In this document: positions 25,087-34,600 of the stretch, piece after piece | Position numbering within the stretch: the stretch's first letter is position 1 | Layout of the letters: every line of letters begins with the position of its first letter | Assembly (NCBI GenBank): GCA_024234595.1 | Contig: JACKNZ010000007.1 | Span: 124,001 to 188,000, forward strand | Source of the DNA: Moraxellaceae bacterium | GTDB lineage: Bacteria; Pseudomonadota; Gammaproteobacteria; Pseudomonadales; Moraxellaceae | Direction of reading: 5' to 3' | DNA length: 64,000 nt | Notes under the pieces: model-generated | Told to the model about the DNA's origin: nothing | Seen by the model: the letters and a program-made list of their open reading frames with translations, nothing else | Databases searched by the model: none | Program-made: the position numbers and the translations under genes

Positions 25087-27786
25087 ATGGCTCTTGTTGA
25101 CATCATCAAATCTTGGTTTGGCAAAAACGACAAAAAAGCACCAAACCCCACTCCAACACCTGTTGTCAGTGCTCCAAAAGCCAAAACCACAGCCACCGCA
25201 CCCACTAAAACTAAACAAGCTGTTTCTACAACTACCAACACCGAACCAGAAGCAGGCGGTAATAACCAATTATCCTTAATAAATAATCCTCAAACTGCCT
25301 TTAGTGTCAAACAAATTACCCTCAAAAAAATTGATGACCCCAAATTATTGGCTGAGATTGCACTGACACACAAAATAGCCAAAATACGCCAACAAGCAGC
25401 AGAACAACTTAACGATGCCACACTGATACACGATGTCGCTCACAAAGCCAAGCACAAAGACAAAGGCGTGTATCGGATTTTACGTCAAAAAATTGACCAA
25501 GAAAGTAGTCAACAGCAACAAAGTCAAGCACAACAAGACAAGCTTAGCCAATTATGCCAAGACTTAGAACATCATTTGCAAGCGGCACATACACCGCTAT
25601 TTGCGGCTAAAGTTCAAAGCTTGCAGCAACAATGGCAACAACTGGCTACTAACAGCAACGACTCCATCCTGCAACAACGTTTTGACAAAGCACTGCAACA
25701 AGCGCAACAAACCATTCAAGAAGAAAACACTCAAAAAACGCTACTCGAACAACAGCAACAAGTGGCTAACAGCTTTGCCCAACTCGAAAAAGATGTTTTG
25801 CTGATAGAATCAGTCGAACAAATTAGCGAGTTTTCTAGCAAACTCAATGCCTTAGCTTTTGACTGGCAATACTGTACACAACACACGCAAATCGAAAACA
25901 CGCTAGCTCAAAAGGTTCAAAAACAGCAGCAAAAACTACAGCAATACAGTGACCTACTGCAAAAATCGTTGACTTCGCTTGAAAAAATGCAACATTGCCA
26001 ACAACAACTTACGGATTCACCTCTTAATCAACCAGCTTATGATGAGCTTAACGCGCTATTGCAAGAAAACAATTTATTGCACAGCCCATTAAATTTACCT
26101 GTTTTGTTAAAAGGAGTTGTCGAGAGCTTTAACACCTCGCAGCAAGCCATCACTGCCTATCAACACGCACTTAACAAACAGCAAAACACCCCCGAAACAA
26201 CAACACCAAAAAAACAAAAACACCCTGAGCTTGATAAACTTTTTGCCCAAATTAACGAAGAGTTTACTCAGGGACGTAGCAAAGAAGCCGACAAACTACT
26301 TCGCAAAGCCCAAAAATACGCCAAAACACATCATGTTCACGACCATCGTTTGGGTGAAAGCCTTGATAAATTGCAGCAAATGAAAGAATGGGCTGGTTTT
26401 GCTATTTTGCCTAAAAAACAAGACCTTGTAGCACAAATGAAACAACTTTGCGCGCAAGCCAATGACACAGAGCCATTAACTCAATTTGATAAAATTAAAG
26501 CTTTGCAAGCCGAATGGCAAAGTTTAGGTACAGTTTATAACGATGCCGAAAAAGCCTTATGGGAAGAGTTTAAACAACTTGGCCAAGAGGCTTATGCGCC
26601 CTGCCAAGTTTATTTTGATGCCCAAAATGCCATTCAAGAACAAAATGCCGCTGCTCGCCAACAATTATGTGATGAGCTGCAACACTATTTAGACAACTTA
26701 CCCGAAATGGTTAATTGGCAAGGTCATGTCGCTATTCTTAAACAAGCGCGTGAAGACTGGCAAAAACATCACCCAGTAGAAGCAAAAAAACACAAGCAAC
26801 TTCAATCAAGATTTAACAATATTATCAAGGCGTTAGAAAATAAGCTTCATGCCGAATATGACTTACAAGAAAGTCATAAAAAAGCTTTAATCGCCGAAGT
26901 CACACAACTACTCGAACACGAGAATGTTTTTGATGCTTGCCAAAAAGCCAAAGAACTTCAAAACACTTGGAAAACCCTCGGTTTTTGTGGTCATCAAAAA
27001 GAACACGCTTTATGGCAACAGTTTAAGGAACAATGTGATGCGCTTTTTGCTAAACGTGAGGCACATAAAGAAGCACAAAAAGCACAAGAGCAAATGAATA
27101 TCCAGCTTGCCGAACATATATTGGATGAACTAGACAAACAATTAAATTCGCCTCAAGCCACGCCCAATGCCCATAAAATTCAACCCTTGATAACCGACTT
27201 CTCTAAACTATTTTTGCCTAAAGAAGTCAATCAAGCCTTACGCAAACGCTTTAATGTCTTGGTACAACAATGGCAAACTTACAGTGACAGCCAAATTATT
27301 CGCCAAAAACAAGCGCAGTTAAAACAAATTGAAACGGCTTGGGATTTATGTGTCGCTGCGGAAAAGAGTAAATTATCTGGCCAAGCGGTGAGCTTATCTT
27401 TAGCTCTTACTTGGCAAGGTTTGGTGATTCCACAACCATTTAAAAATGTATTGCAAAAACGTTGGCAGTCTATTAGCAGTCTTAAAAAAATCACAGCAGA
27501 GGAACAACAAACACGACAGCAAAACGCGCTTGATATGTGCTTGTTGTTAGAGCTGCTACTCGATATCGACAGCCCGAGCGAAGTTAAAACGGCGCGCACC
27601 GCCAAAAAAATGGCTTTATTTGAACAACAAGCCTACCCCAAAACAGAGGCTGATACCTTGTCATTGATTAGTCAACAGTTACAAGCTTTGTTACTCACTT
27701 GGGGCTTAAACGAGGAGTTTAGCCAACAAATTAAACAACGCCTGCATGCTATTTTGCAAAGTCCAACATTAACTAAATTAGTTTAA
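25087..27786 (+). CDS. Large glutamine-rich DUF349 protein
   Basis: An 899-residue protein from the ATG at 25087, which has AAGGA seven bases upstream; the open frame to 25024 reads through an AT-rich leader. The N-terminus MALVDIIKSWFGKNDKK is followed by a Pro/Thr/Ala-rich linker. Residues 70-400 are Gln-rich and predicted coiled coil. From about 420 come DUF349-like helical units with repeated W-x2-LG/AGF signatures (LQAEWQSLGTVYNDAEKALWEEFKQL; LQNTWKTLGFCGHQKEHALWQQFKEQ). DUF349 proteins are widespread and little understood. Expected to be cytosolic. Confidence 0.82.
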   Translation: MALVDIIKSWFGKNDKKAPNPTPTPVVSAPKAKTTATAPTKTKQAVSTTTNTEPEAGGNNQLSLINNPQTAFSVKQITLKKIDDPKLLAEIALTHKIAKIRQQAAEQLNDATLIHDVAHKAKHKDKGVYRILRQKIDQESSQQQQSQAQQDKLSQLCQDLEHHLQAAHTPLFAAKVQSLQQQWQQLATNSNDSILQQRFDKALQQAQQTIQEENTQKTLLEQQQQVANSFAQLEKDVLLIESVEQISEFSSKLNALAFDWQYCTQHTQIENTLAQKVQKQQQKLQQYSDLLQKSLTSLEKMQHCQQQLTDSPLNQPAYDELNALLQENNLLHSPLNLPVLLKGVVESFNTSQQAITAYQHALNKQQNTPETTTPKKQKHPELDKLFAQINEEFTQGRSKEADKLLRKAQKYAKTHHVHDHRLGESLDKLQQMKEWAGFAILPKKQDLVAQMKQLCAQANDTEPLTQFDKIKALQAEWQSLGTVYNDAEKALWEEFKQLGQEAYAPCQVYFDAQNAIQEQNAAARQQLCDELQHYLDNLPEMVNWQGHVAILKQAREDWQKHHPVEAKKHKQLQSRFNNIIKALENKLHAEYDLQESHKKALIAEVTQLLEHENVFDACQKAKELQNTWKTLGFCGHQKEHALWQQFKEQCDALFAKREAHKEAQKAQEQMNIQLAEHILDELDKQLNSPQATPNAHKIQPLITDFSKLFLPKEVNQALRKRFNVLVQQWQTYSDSQIIRQKQAQLKQIETAWDLCVAAEKSKLSGQAVSLSLALTWQGLVIPQPFKNVLQKRWQSISSLKKITAEEQQTRQQNALDMCLLLELLLDIDSPSEVKTARTAKKMALFEQQAYPKTEADTLSLISQQLQALLLTWGLNEEFSQQIKQRLHAILQSPTLTKLV

Positions 27787-27834
27787 GTCTCTTCCTTTTC
27801 TACTAGAAGATGTTTTGAGTGAGGACTCCTATCA

Positions 27835-28845
27835 TTGATAAATTGGCAAGCCCTTAAAGCCCATAAAACCGAAACACCACTGTTGTTATTAGACTTATTA
27901 GTCATATGTTTAATTAGTTTTAACTTACTATGGCTATTAACTGACACAGTGGTCATGGAAACAGGCTTTGGCATTTTATTGGAGCAGTACAGTCCACAAC
28001 TAACGCAAGGCTACAAAACAGATTGGCATCCTCATTTGCGCCTGTATGATGCCTTTTTTACCTTGTTTTTACTTACAGAACTAGGCTTGCGTTGGTTATG
28101 GGCGATTCACAAAAAAACCTATCATCGCTGGTTTTTTTATCCTTTTATTCATTGGTATGACGTTTTAGCTTGCTTACCAAACTTGCAATTTTTGCGCTTA
28201 TTACGCTTGGTATCGGTGTTTTATCGTTTGCATAAATTTGGCATTATTGTCGTTGGAACTCGCTTAGTTAAGCTCGCTCAAAAATACTATGCCATTATTT
28301 TAGAAGAAATATCAGACCGTATTGTCATTAATGTCCTTGATGGCGTTCAAAAAGAATTAGCCAACAACACCCCTATTGCAGCCGAACTACGCGACAGTGT
28401 TCTTATTCCACACAAAGCAGTTATTAGCCAATGGTTAGCTAATAGAATCAGTCTGTTAATTAAAATATCCCATCAAAAACATGAACAAGAACTCAACACT
28501 TATATTCATCAACTGACTCATCACTCTATTCATCATAACCCCCAGTGGAACAGCATCAAAAAACGCTTACCACTGGTAGGAAATCTTATCGAAGACGAGT
28601 TACATACCGTTGTTGCTAGTTTGGTAAATGATATTGCTCAGCAGGTTCTAAGTGATTTATCTCAGCAGAATAATGAGGCATTACACGATGTTGCCGATGC
28701 TGCTTTTGAGACTTTTACCAGTTCCGATGCTCAATTAAGCCAAGCGATTGAACAAATTATTGCCGACTCAATAGAAATTATTAAACGCCAAGTGGCGGTG
28801 CAACAATGGAAAATAGAGGAACAAAAAGAAAAAGTGCAAAAATAA
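27835..28845 (+). CDS. Ion-channel-like voltage-sensor membrane protein lacking a pore
   Basis: A 336-residue protein from a TTG preceded by GAGGA. Four membrane segments are visible: LLLLDLLVICLISFNLLWLL (about 17-36), YDAFFTLFLLTELGLRWLW (70-90), FIHWYDVLACLPNL (102-116), and an S4-like helix LRLLRLVSVFYRLHKFGII with positive residues about every third position. No pore loop or S5-S6 pair follows. Instead there is a cytoplasmic helical region of roughly 190 residues ending in coiled coil. It looks like a voltage-sensing domain joined to a soluble domain. Function unknown. Confidence 0.65.
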   Translation: MINWQALKAHKTETPLLLLDLLVICLISFNLLWLLTDTVVMETGFGILLEQYSPQLTQGYKTDWHPHLRLYDAFFTLFLLTELGLRWLWAIHKKTYHRWFFYPFIHWYDVLACLPNLQFLRLLRLVSVFYRLHKFGIIVVGTRLVKLAQKYYAIILEEISDRIVINVLDGVQKELANNTPIAAELRDSVLIPHKAVISQWLANRISLLIKISHQKHEQELNTYIHQLTHHSIHHNPQWNSIKKRLPLVGNLIEDELHTVVASLVNDIAQQVLSDLSQQNNEALHDVADAAFETFTSSDAQLSQAIEQIIADSIEIIKRQVAVQQWKIEEQKEKVQK

Positions 28846-28948
28846 CATAATCTACTTGTCAGCCATGACGACAAACAGTATCTTGCTCATGGCATTTTGC
28901 GAGTGTCATTAACTCGCCCCTTTTTTGATTTTTTCGTGTTATAAAAAT

Positions 28949-29647
28949 ATGTCTACCGACGATAATAAAGCCCTACGCTTATTAGGCCGCGTACTCACAC
29001 TCTCTCGCTTACGCGTTCAATCAGCAATCCCACAAGAAATTGTTGAAGAATTAACTAAACTCACCCTCGAAAATCCGATGCTCAAACAAGGGTTACCCGT
29101 GATTATTGAGTCCGAATACGATATTGACCTTGCATGGTTAGTCAAAGTTCTCAAAAAAACGGGCATTCAAATTTTGGGAGTCGCCAACGGTATTTTAAGT
29201 GAACAGGCTATCGCCTTAGATTTACCGATTTTGCCACCTGACCATACTCAAGCCAAAAACAGAGAAAGCCTTCCTAAAAGCACAACAGCTCAAGCAGCAT
29301 TTGAACCACCCAAATTACCTGCCAAAATGATTACTGACCCTGTACGCTCTGGCCAACAAGTGTATGCTGAACACAGTGATTTAGTGGTACTTGCGCCCGT
29401 AAGTTCAGGTGCAGAACTGATTGCCGACGGTTGCATTCACATTTATGGGGCATTACGTGGACGAGCGATTGCGGGTGCGACAGGCAACCCTAATGCGCGT
29501 ATTTTTTGCAAACGCCTAGAAGCTGACTTAGTAGCCATTGCTGGCGTTTATATGGTTGCTGACCAAATACCCAAACAACTATTGGGCAAATCAGTGCAAG
29601 TAAAACTTGGCGAAGATGGCAACATTAACATTGAGCTTTTAGAGTAA
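28949..29647 (+). CDS. minC: Septum site-determining protein MinC
   Basis: The protein has 232 residues from the ATG at 28949 (MSTDDNKALRLLGRVLTLSRLRV). The N-terminal domain (to about 105) blocks FtsZ assembly. A linker is followed by the C-terminal beta-helix domain VRSGQQVYAEHSDLVVLAPVSSGAELIADGCIHIYGALRGRAIAG, which dimerises and binds MinD. A TTG eight codons upstream could extend it, but the ATG fits better. It is first in minC-minD-minE, separated from minD by about 200 bases that may hold a second promoter. Confidence 0.94.
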   Translation: MSTDDNKALRLLGRVLTLSRLRVQSAIPQEIVEELTKLTLENPMLKQGLPVIIESEYDIDLAWLVKVLKKTGIQILGVANGILSEQAIALDLPILPPDHTQAKNRESLPKSTTAQAAFEPPKLPAKMITDPVRSGQQVYAEHSDLVVLAPVSSGAELIADGCIHIYGALRGRAIAGATGNPNARIFCKRLEADLVAIAGVYMVADQIPKQLLGKSVQVKLGEDGNINIELLE

Positions 29648-29849
29648 AGGTATATTTTGCACATTCTCTCACAGATACAGTGAGACAAGGGCACTTTTAG
29701 TTTGCTAGAATGTGGCCATTTTATATCCGTAATAACATTAGGCAATATTGCTTAATTAACTGATTTTATCGTCAACATTAACGCTTAACACGGCTAACAA
29801 TCATGGTTGTGCTAAGTCAATAATGTAAGAACTAGAGGAAAATGCAACT

Positions 29850-30659
29850 GTGGCAAAGATTATTGTTGTTACTTCAGGAAAAGGCGGCGTAGGCAAAACA
29901 ACGACAAGTGCTTCTTTTGCAACAGGACTTGCACTGCGTGGCCATAAAACAGTCGTTATCGACTTTGACGTCGGCTTGCGTAATTTGGACTTAATTTTGG
30001 GTTGTGAACGTCGTGTCGTGTTTGACTTTGTGAATGTTATTCATGGTGAAGCCAAACTGCAACAAGCCCTAATTAAAGATAAAACTGTTGAAAACTTGTA
30101 TATTTTGGCTGCTTCCCAAACACGCGACAAAGATGCCCTCACCCAAGAAGGTGTAGAGCGTGTGTTAAACGAACTTAAACAAGACTTTGAATACATTATT
30201 TGTGACTCTCCCGCAGGTATTGAGCGTGGTGCTCATTTAGCCATGTATTTTGCTGACGAAGCCTTAGTGGTTACTAACCCCGAAGTTTCTTCGGTACGTG
30301 ACTCCGACCGTGTTTTAGGATTATTGGCCAGTAAAACCCAAAAAGTAGAACAAGGCAAAGGCCGTCTTAAAGAGCATCTCGTTTTAACCCGTTATAATCC
30401 TAATCGTGTTGTTAAAAACGAAATGATGTCGGTTAAAGATATTGAAGACATTTTAGCAATTCCGCTGTTAGGCGTAATTCCTGAGTCTCCTTCTGTATTA
30501 ACTTCCTCTAATAGTGGTTCGCCTGTCATTAGTGATAAAAGCACCGACGCGGGTGCAGCTTATGATGATTTAGTGGCTCGTTTCTTAGGAGAAGAACGCC
30601 CACACCGCTTTTTAAACCCAGAGAAAAAAGGATTGTTCGCTTGGTTACTTGGGAGCTAA
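29850..30659 (+). CDS. minD: Septum site-determining ATPase MinD
   Basis: A 269-residue protein from a GTG with AGAGGAA upstream. The deviant Walker A SGKGGVGKTT (about 9-18), DFDVGLRNLDLILG, and CDSPAGIERGAHLAMYFADEALVVTNPE are diagnostic. The C-terminal FAWLLGS resembles a short membrane-targeting helix. MinD recruits MinC to the membrane at the cell poles and oscillates under MinE control to place the division site. Confidence 0.98.
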   Translation: MAKIIVVTSGKGGVGKTTTSASFATGLALRGHKTVVIDFDVGLRNLDLILGCERRVVFDFVNVIHGEAKLQQALIKDKTVENLYILAASQTRDKDALTQEGVERVLNELKQDFEYIICDSPAGIERGAHLAMYFADEALVVTNPEVSSVRDSDRVLGLLASKTQKVEQGKGRLKEHLVLTRYNPNRVVKNEMMSVKDIEDILAIPLLGVIPESPSVLTSSNSGSPVISDKSTDAGAAYDDLVARFLGEERPHRFLNPEKKGLFAWLLGS

Positions 30660-30661
30660 AC

Positions 30662-30931
30662 ATGATGGATTGGCGCAAGATTTTTGGCGGTGACAAAAAA
30701 ACCAATACCGCTAATACCGCAAAAGAACGATTGATGGTTGTCGTTGCCCATCAACGAGGTTATGGCAGTGCTGCCCCTTATTTACCCAAACTGCGCGAAG
30801 AAATTTTGGCAGTGGTGCGTAAATATGTACAAGTACCCGATAATGCCGTTGATATTAAAGTTGAAAACAAGGATGGTTTAGAAGTGATTGAAATGGATAT
30901 TACCTTGCCCGAAGATCAACGCATCAACTAA
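30662..30931 (+). CDS. minE: Cell division topological specificity factor MinE
   Basis: The protein has 89 residues starting two bases after minD, with GGGAG upstream of ATGATG. MDWRKIFGGDKK, then AKERLMVVVAHQRG (the MinD-binding helix/strand) and the topological specificity domain up to IEMDITLP. It triggers MinD ATP hydrolysis. Confidence 0.96.
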   Translation: MMDWRKIFGGDKKTNTANTAKERLMVVVAHQRGYGSAAPYLPKLREEILAVVRKYVQVPDNAVDIKVENKDGLEVIEMDITLPEDQRIN

Positions 30932-30943
30932 TGATAGGAAAAC

Positions 30944-31228
30944 ATGATGGCCTTTGCTCAACCTGCCACATTTAATGAACAATGGAGCGATGAACGGGTT
31001 AAGTCTTATTTAAATCGCCAAGCTCCGACTGGCGAAAATGCAGACTTTAATGCTTTATACATTGCTTATAAACATATGCGCCCTGCTGATTTTGAGCGTT
31101 TTTTAGTGTTTTTTAAGGCTGATGGCCGTGATGTTAATGCTAAAAATGCACAGGGTTTAACTTTTGCTGAGCTTATTAAGCAACATCCTCATGCCCGTGA
31201 GTTTGTCGCTTTGTTAGATGCGGCTTAA
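30944..31228 (+). CDS. PA4642-family small protein
   Basis: A 94-residue soluble protein (FNEQWSDERVKSYLNRQAP, MRPADFERFLVFFKADGRDVNAKNAQGLTFAELIKQHP). The ending resembles a single ankyrin-like helix pair. It matches the family named after Pseudomonas aeruginosa PA4642. It follows minE by 12 bases and is likely co-transcribed. Role unknown. Either of two adjacent ATGs may be the start. Confidence 0.78.
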   Translation: MMAFAQPATFNEQWSDERVKSYLNRQAPTGENADFNALYIAYKHMRPADFERFLVFFKADGRDVNAKNAQGLTFAELIKQHPHAREFVALLDAA

Positions 31229-31278
31229 CCTATCCGCCGCAACTTAAATTACTAGGCGTTATTAACATTTGTTATTTG

Positions 31279-31310
31279 CCCTCACCCCAACCCTCTCCCA
31301 CAGGAGAGGG
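31279..31310. repeat. Short G/C-rich intergenic hairpin
   Basis: CCCTCTCC (31291-31298), four-base loop, GGAGAGGG (31303-31310), preceded by CCCTCACCCCAA. The same core appears inside the element at 18535-18661 and near 52003. It lies between convergent genes and may help terminate transcription. Confidence 0.6.
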
Positions 31311-31330
31311 AGTCCTCTAATGGGGATTGT

Positions 31331-33154
31331 TTATTCTCCCAAAAATCCCCCACTTTGCCTTGCCCACAACCGTGCATATAGGCCATTTTGTGCTAATAAC
31401 TCAAGATGTGTACCCTGCTCTACAATTCGCCCTTCATCCAACACAATCAACCTATCCATAGCGGCAATAGTGGATAAACGGTGCGCTATCGCTATGACTG
31501 TTTTACCTTGCATTAACTGATACAAGCTGCTTTGAATAGCTGCTTCTACCTCAGAGTCCAAAGCACTGGTGGCTTCGTCTAATAACAAAATAGGTGCATC
31601 TTTTAACATCACCCGCGCAATGGCAATCCTTTGTCGCTGGCCACCTGACAATTTAACGCCACGCTCACCCACATGTGCATCAAAGGCTTCTCGATGCGCT
31701 GCATCTTTTAAACTCTGAATAAACTCGAAGGCTTGGGCTTTTTTGACGGCTTCGACCATTTGCTGCTGACTCGCCTGTGGCCGACCATATAACAAATTGT
31801 CTTGCACTGAACGATGTAATAACGAGGTATCTTGCGTCACCATACCCATATGATGACGTAAAGACTCTTGTGTGACTTGACTAATGTCTTGACCATCTAT
31901 GGTAATTTTGCCTTGATTTAACTCATAAAAACGTAACAACAAATTTACTAAAGTGCTTTTGCCTGCTCCAGAACGTCCTACAACGCCTATTTTTTCACCA
32001 GCCTGAATAGTTAAATTAAAATCTTTTAGTATCCATTGCTGTGCATTGTAAGCAAAAGAAACATCTTCAAACTTTACTGCTCCTTTAGTCACAATTAAAT
32101 CTTTGGCATTGGGGGCATCTACAATGCTATGCGGTTTAGAGAGCGTACTCATACCATCTCTTATTGTGCCAACATGCTCAAATAACATGGCCATTTCCCA
32201 CATAATCCAATGCGAAATACCATTTAAACGCAAGGCCATTGCTGTTGATGCAGCTACTGCTCCAACCGAGGTACGCTCTAACGACCATAACCATAATGCC
32301 AAGCCAGCACTGCTCGCCACCAACGCCATATTTACTGTTTGATTGACGGTTTCTAACTGCGATACCAAACGCATTTGTCGATGTACTGTGTGCATAAATT
32401 CTTGCATAGCAGTTTTGGCATATTGCGATTCGCGCTGACTATACGAAAATAATTTAACGGTACTGATATTGGCATAGGCATCGGTAATTCTTCCCGTCAT
32501 TAAAGCACGAGCATCGGCTTGACGCTCTGCACTTAACGCTAATCGTGGGATAAAAAACCACAGGGCAACACTAAAAAGTACTAGCCAAACGGCAAAAGGC
32601 ACTAATAACCACGGTTCAAAATACTGTAAGACTAAGGCACAACTTAGCAAATACACCAGCATAAATATCGCCATTGTTGACATGGTCATTATGGCATCAC
32701 GCACTGCCAATGCTGTTTGCATCACTTTTGCAGAAACCCTGCCAGCGAACTCATCTTGATAAAACCCTAAACTATGGCCAAGCATTAAACGATGAAAATT
32801 CCAACGTAAACGCATTGGAAAATTGCCTTGTAATGCCTGAAATTTAAGTAAAGACTGTAATAGAACGACTAAAGGACTTAATAAAATTAGGCTTATCATT
32901 GCGATAATTTCAGTGCGCTTTTGTTGCCATAACTGATGTGGTTTTAAATTATTTAGCCAATCCACTACTTCTCCCATCATACTAAACAAATAGGCTTCAA
33001 AAGCACCAATAGCCGCAGTCACTAGCATCAAACTGACAATCCAAAAACGTATCCCTTCGGTACAGGCATACATAAAAGACAATAAGCTTTTGTTTGGTAA
33101 AGTCGGTATAGTCTCGGGGTAAGGATTGACTCTTTTTTCGAACCAAGAAAACAT
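31331..33154 (-). CDS. ABC transporter, fused permease and ATPase
   Basis: A 607-residue half-transporter. About six membrane helices occupy residues 30-320 (ABC membrane type 1 fold). The nucleotide-binding domain has Walker A GVVGRSGAGKSTLVNLLLRF, Q-loop GMVTQDTSLLHRSV, signature LSGGQRQRIAIARVML, Walker B APILLLDEATSALDSE and H-loop IAHRLSTI. The organisation is MsbA/multidrug-exporter-like; a homodimer would be needed. The substrate is unknown. An IS-end remnant lies only nine bases upstream of its start codon. Confidence 0.92.
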   Translation of the reverse strand: MFSWFEKRVNPYPETIPTLPNKSLLSFMYACTEGIRFWIVSLMLVTAAIGAFEAYLFSMMGEVVDWLNNLKPHQLWQQKRTEIIAMISLILLSPLVVLLQSLLKFQALQGNFPMRLRWNFHRLMLGHSLGFYQDEFAGRVSAKVMQTALAVRDAIMTMSTMAIFMLVYLLSCALVLQYFEPWLLVPFAVWLVLFSVALWFFIPRLALSAERQADARALMTGRITDAYANISTVKLFSYSQRESQYAKTAMQEFMHTVHRQMRLVSQLETVNQTVNMALVASSAGLALWLWSLERTSVGAVAASTAMALRLNGISHWIMWEMAMLFEHVGTIRDGMSTLSKPHSIVDAPNAKDLIVTKGAVKFEDVSFAYNAQQWILKDFNLTIQAGEKIGVVGRSGAGKSTLVNLLLRFYELNQGKITIDGQDISQVTQESLRHHMGMVTQDTSLLHRSVQDNLLYGRPQASQQQMVEAVKKAQAFEFIQSLKDAAHREAFDAHVGERGVKLSGGQRQRIAIARVMLKDAPILLLDEATSALDSEVEAAIQSSLYQLMQGKTVIAIAHRLSTIAAMDRLIVLDEGRIVEQGTHLELLAQNGLYARLWARQSGGFLGE

Positions 33155-33163
33155 AAATATCTC

Positions 33164-33480
33164 TTTGACATCCTCCCCGCCCTTGAACAGCGGGGATTCC
33201 TACAGCTAGACGGCAATGTCCTGCCGCACATCCCATCGAGTCACAAGGACATTCCAATTCGCTGGGATGCTTATTCCTTCATTGCCCTACCTTTCGGATT
33301 ATTGGCAAGCAACACGAACAATGACGGGTGGAACTAAATTTTTTCTTACTGCCCCTGCGTACTCGCAAACATTGAGCAGTCGCCTGAGTATAGGCAATCG
33401 CTTCATGAGCTTCAAGTCATTTCAAGACCTTATGACCACTCATCAAACTTTGCTGAAACATGAGCTTACCTTGTCTTATT
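33164..33480 (-). mobile_element. Remnant of a second TnpB-type element (3' end)
   Basis: On the minus strand the stretch ends GGGGAGGATGTCAAA, the same end motif as the intact element at 3777. A CCCCGC/GCGGGG hairpin lies at 33175-33195. Before it, scraps of a TnpB C-terminus occur in several frames: CSCC, NPKGRA, then NWNVLVTRWDVRQDIA (a decayed W-x-C/HDRDINAA region) and LAVGIPAVQGRGG. No long frame survives. It fills the gap between the methyltransferase gene and the ABC transporter gene. Confidence 0.65.
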
Positions 33481-33536
33481 AACCATGCAGGACAATTATT
33501 AGATAACAACAGCAAGGTTTTGTTTCAGCAGATGGT

Positions 33537-34385
33537 TTATACCCAATTTTCGACCACGCGAACCAAGCTTGGACTTCGTTGAGTCGGAATTGCCAAACTA
33601 TGGTAATAGGCTTCGGGAATATGAACGAGTGTTTGCTTAAACCCTAATTGCGTAAAACCTGACTCAATCGCGGCATGGCTGTTAAAATGTAAACTGACAT
33701 GACTTTTAGTGGCAATCGACAATCCTTGCACAAAAGTATTTATCCATTTAGTCACGGGATGCCAAGCAAAATTGGGATATAAGTCAGTAACATAGGCTCC
33801 TTGAGGAAATTGTTTTAAAGCATTTGCTAAATTACGCCAAAAAATACTAATAGTAGCAAGGTCAAAATAATTGATTAAACCTTCGGTAATTACCAAGGTT
33901 TTACGCGTTGGGTCTAAAGCCTTAGCAAATACCACAGGCAAAGCATCATCTGTCTCTTGTTCTAAAATATTGATAGCCACGACTCGATGTCGCTCAGACA
34001 ACAAACCATGCTCAGCAAGCAACTGTTGTTTATGGGCTAACATGGCTGGTAAGTCTGCTTCGATATAATGAATATCTGGAAATTCTTGGCAAAAACGTAC
34101 CCCACGCGGTGATAAACCACAGGCAATTTCGACAATTTGAGTAATACCCTGCTCTTTTATTGCTTTTTTGACCACATAATCAATAATCAGATGACGTTGC
34201 AACAAGGTTGTTTGAACTGACATCCCTGCCAATAATTGCGACGTTTTTTCAAAGGGTTTGGCTAAAAAATACAAGATGTTGCCTTGTGTGGTATCAAAGG
34301 CTTTCAGGGATAAGCCATGCTGATACCACGTTGCACCCGTATAATAGGCGGTAAAACTGATGCTTGAGCTGTCGGTGTTTGCCAT
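33537..34385 (-). CDS. Class I SAM methyltransferase, LCMT/PPM-like
   Basis: The protein has 282 residues. An N-terminal helical part (SFTAYYTGATWYQHGLS) is followed by a SAM site IVEIACGLSPRGVRFCQEFPDIHYIEADLP. TLVITEGLINYFD resembles the motif IV region of leucine carboxyl methyltransferase relatives. The acceptor could be a carboxylate on a protein or small molecule; nothing nearby identifies it. Confidence 0.78.
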   Translation of the reverse strand: MANTDSSSISFTAYYTGATWYQHGLSLKAFDTTQGNILYFLAKPFEKTSQLLAGMSVQTTLLQRHLIIDYVVKKAIKEQGITQIVEIACGLSPRGVRFCQEFPDIHYIEADLPAMLAHKQQLLAEHGLLSERHRVVAINILEQETDDALPVVFAKALDPTRKTLVITEGLINYFDLATISIFWRNLANALKQFPQGAYVTDLYPNFAWHPVTKWINTFVQGLSIATKSHVSLHFNSHAAIESGFTQLGFKQTLVHIPEAYYHSLAIPTQRSPSLVRVVENWV

Positions 34386-34458
34386 AAAAGCCTCTACTAC
34401 ATTTTGCAGGGGCTTTTACCTTACAAAAACTTTATTTAAATAGATAGTGCTTAAGGTC

Positions 34459-34557
34459 AGGACTTACGCATTGTGCTGCAATTAGCGCGTTTTGCGAGCT
34501 AAATATCGCTAAAAACGATGGTTTAGCGAGCAAATAAGCGATAACGGCGTAAGTCCT
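34459..34557. repeat. Dispersed hairpin element, copy B
   Basis: AGGACTTACGC (34459-34469) and GCGTAAGTCCT (34547-34557) are perfect inverted repeats. Inside, CAATTAGCGCGTTTTG and AAATAAGCGATAAC match copy A in the opposite orientation. It is 99 bp long, in a gap without genes. Confidence 0.75.
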
Positions 34558-34600
34558 AGAGGTCTAAATAGCATGGTAATGTCCTTAATTGATAGCTTTT

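Noticed and set aside
33871..34068. Plus-strand ORFs of 60-110 residues lying opposite real genes throughout the window, of which this is one.
   Set aside because: They run antisense to well-supported genes, have no recognisable domains, no plausible ribosome sites and follow the codon pattern of the opposite strand.
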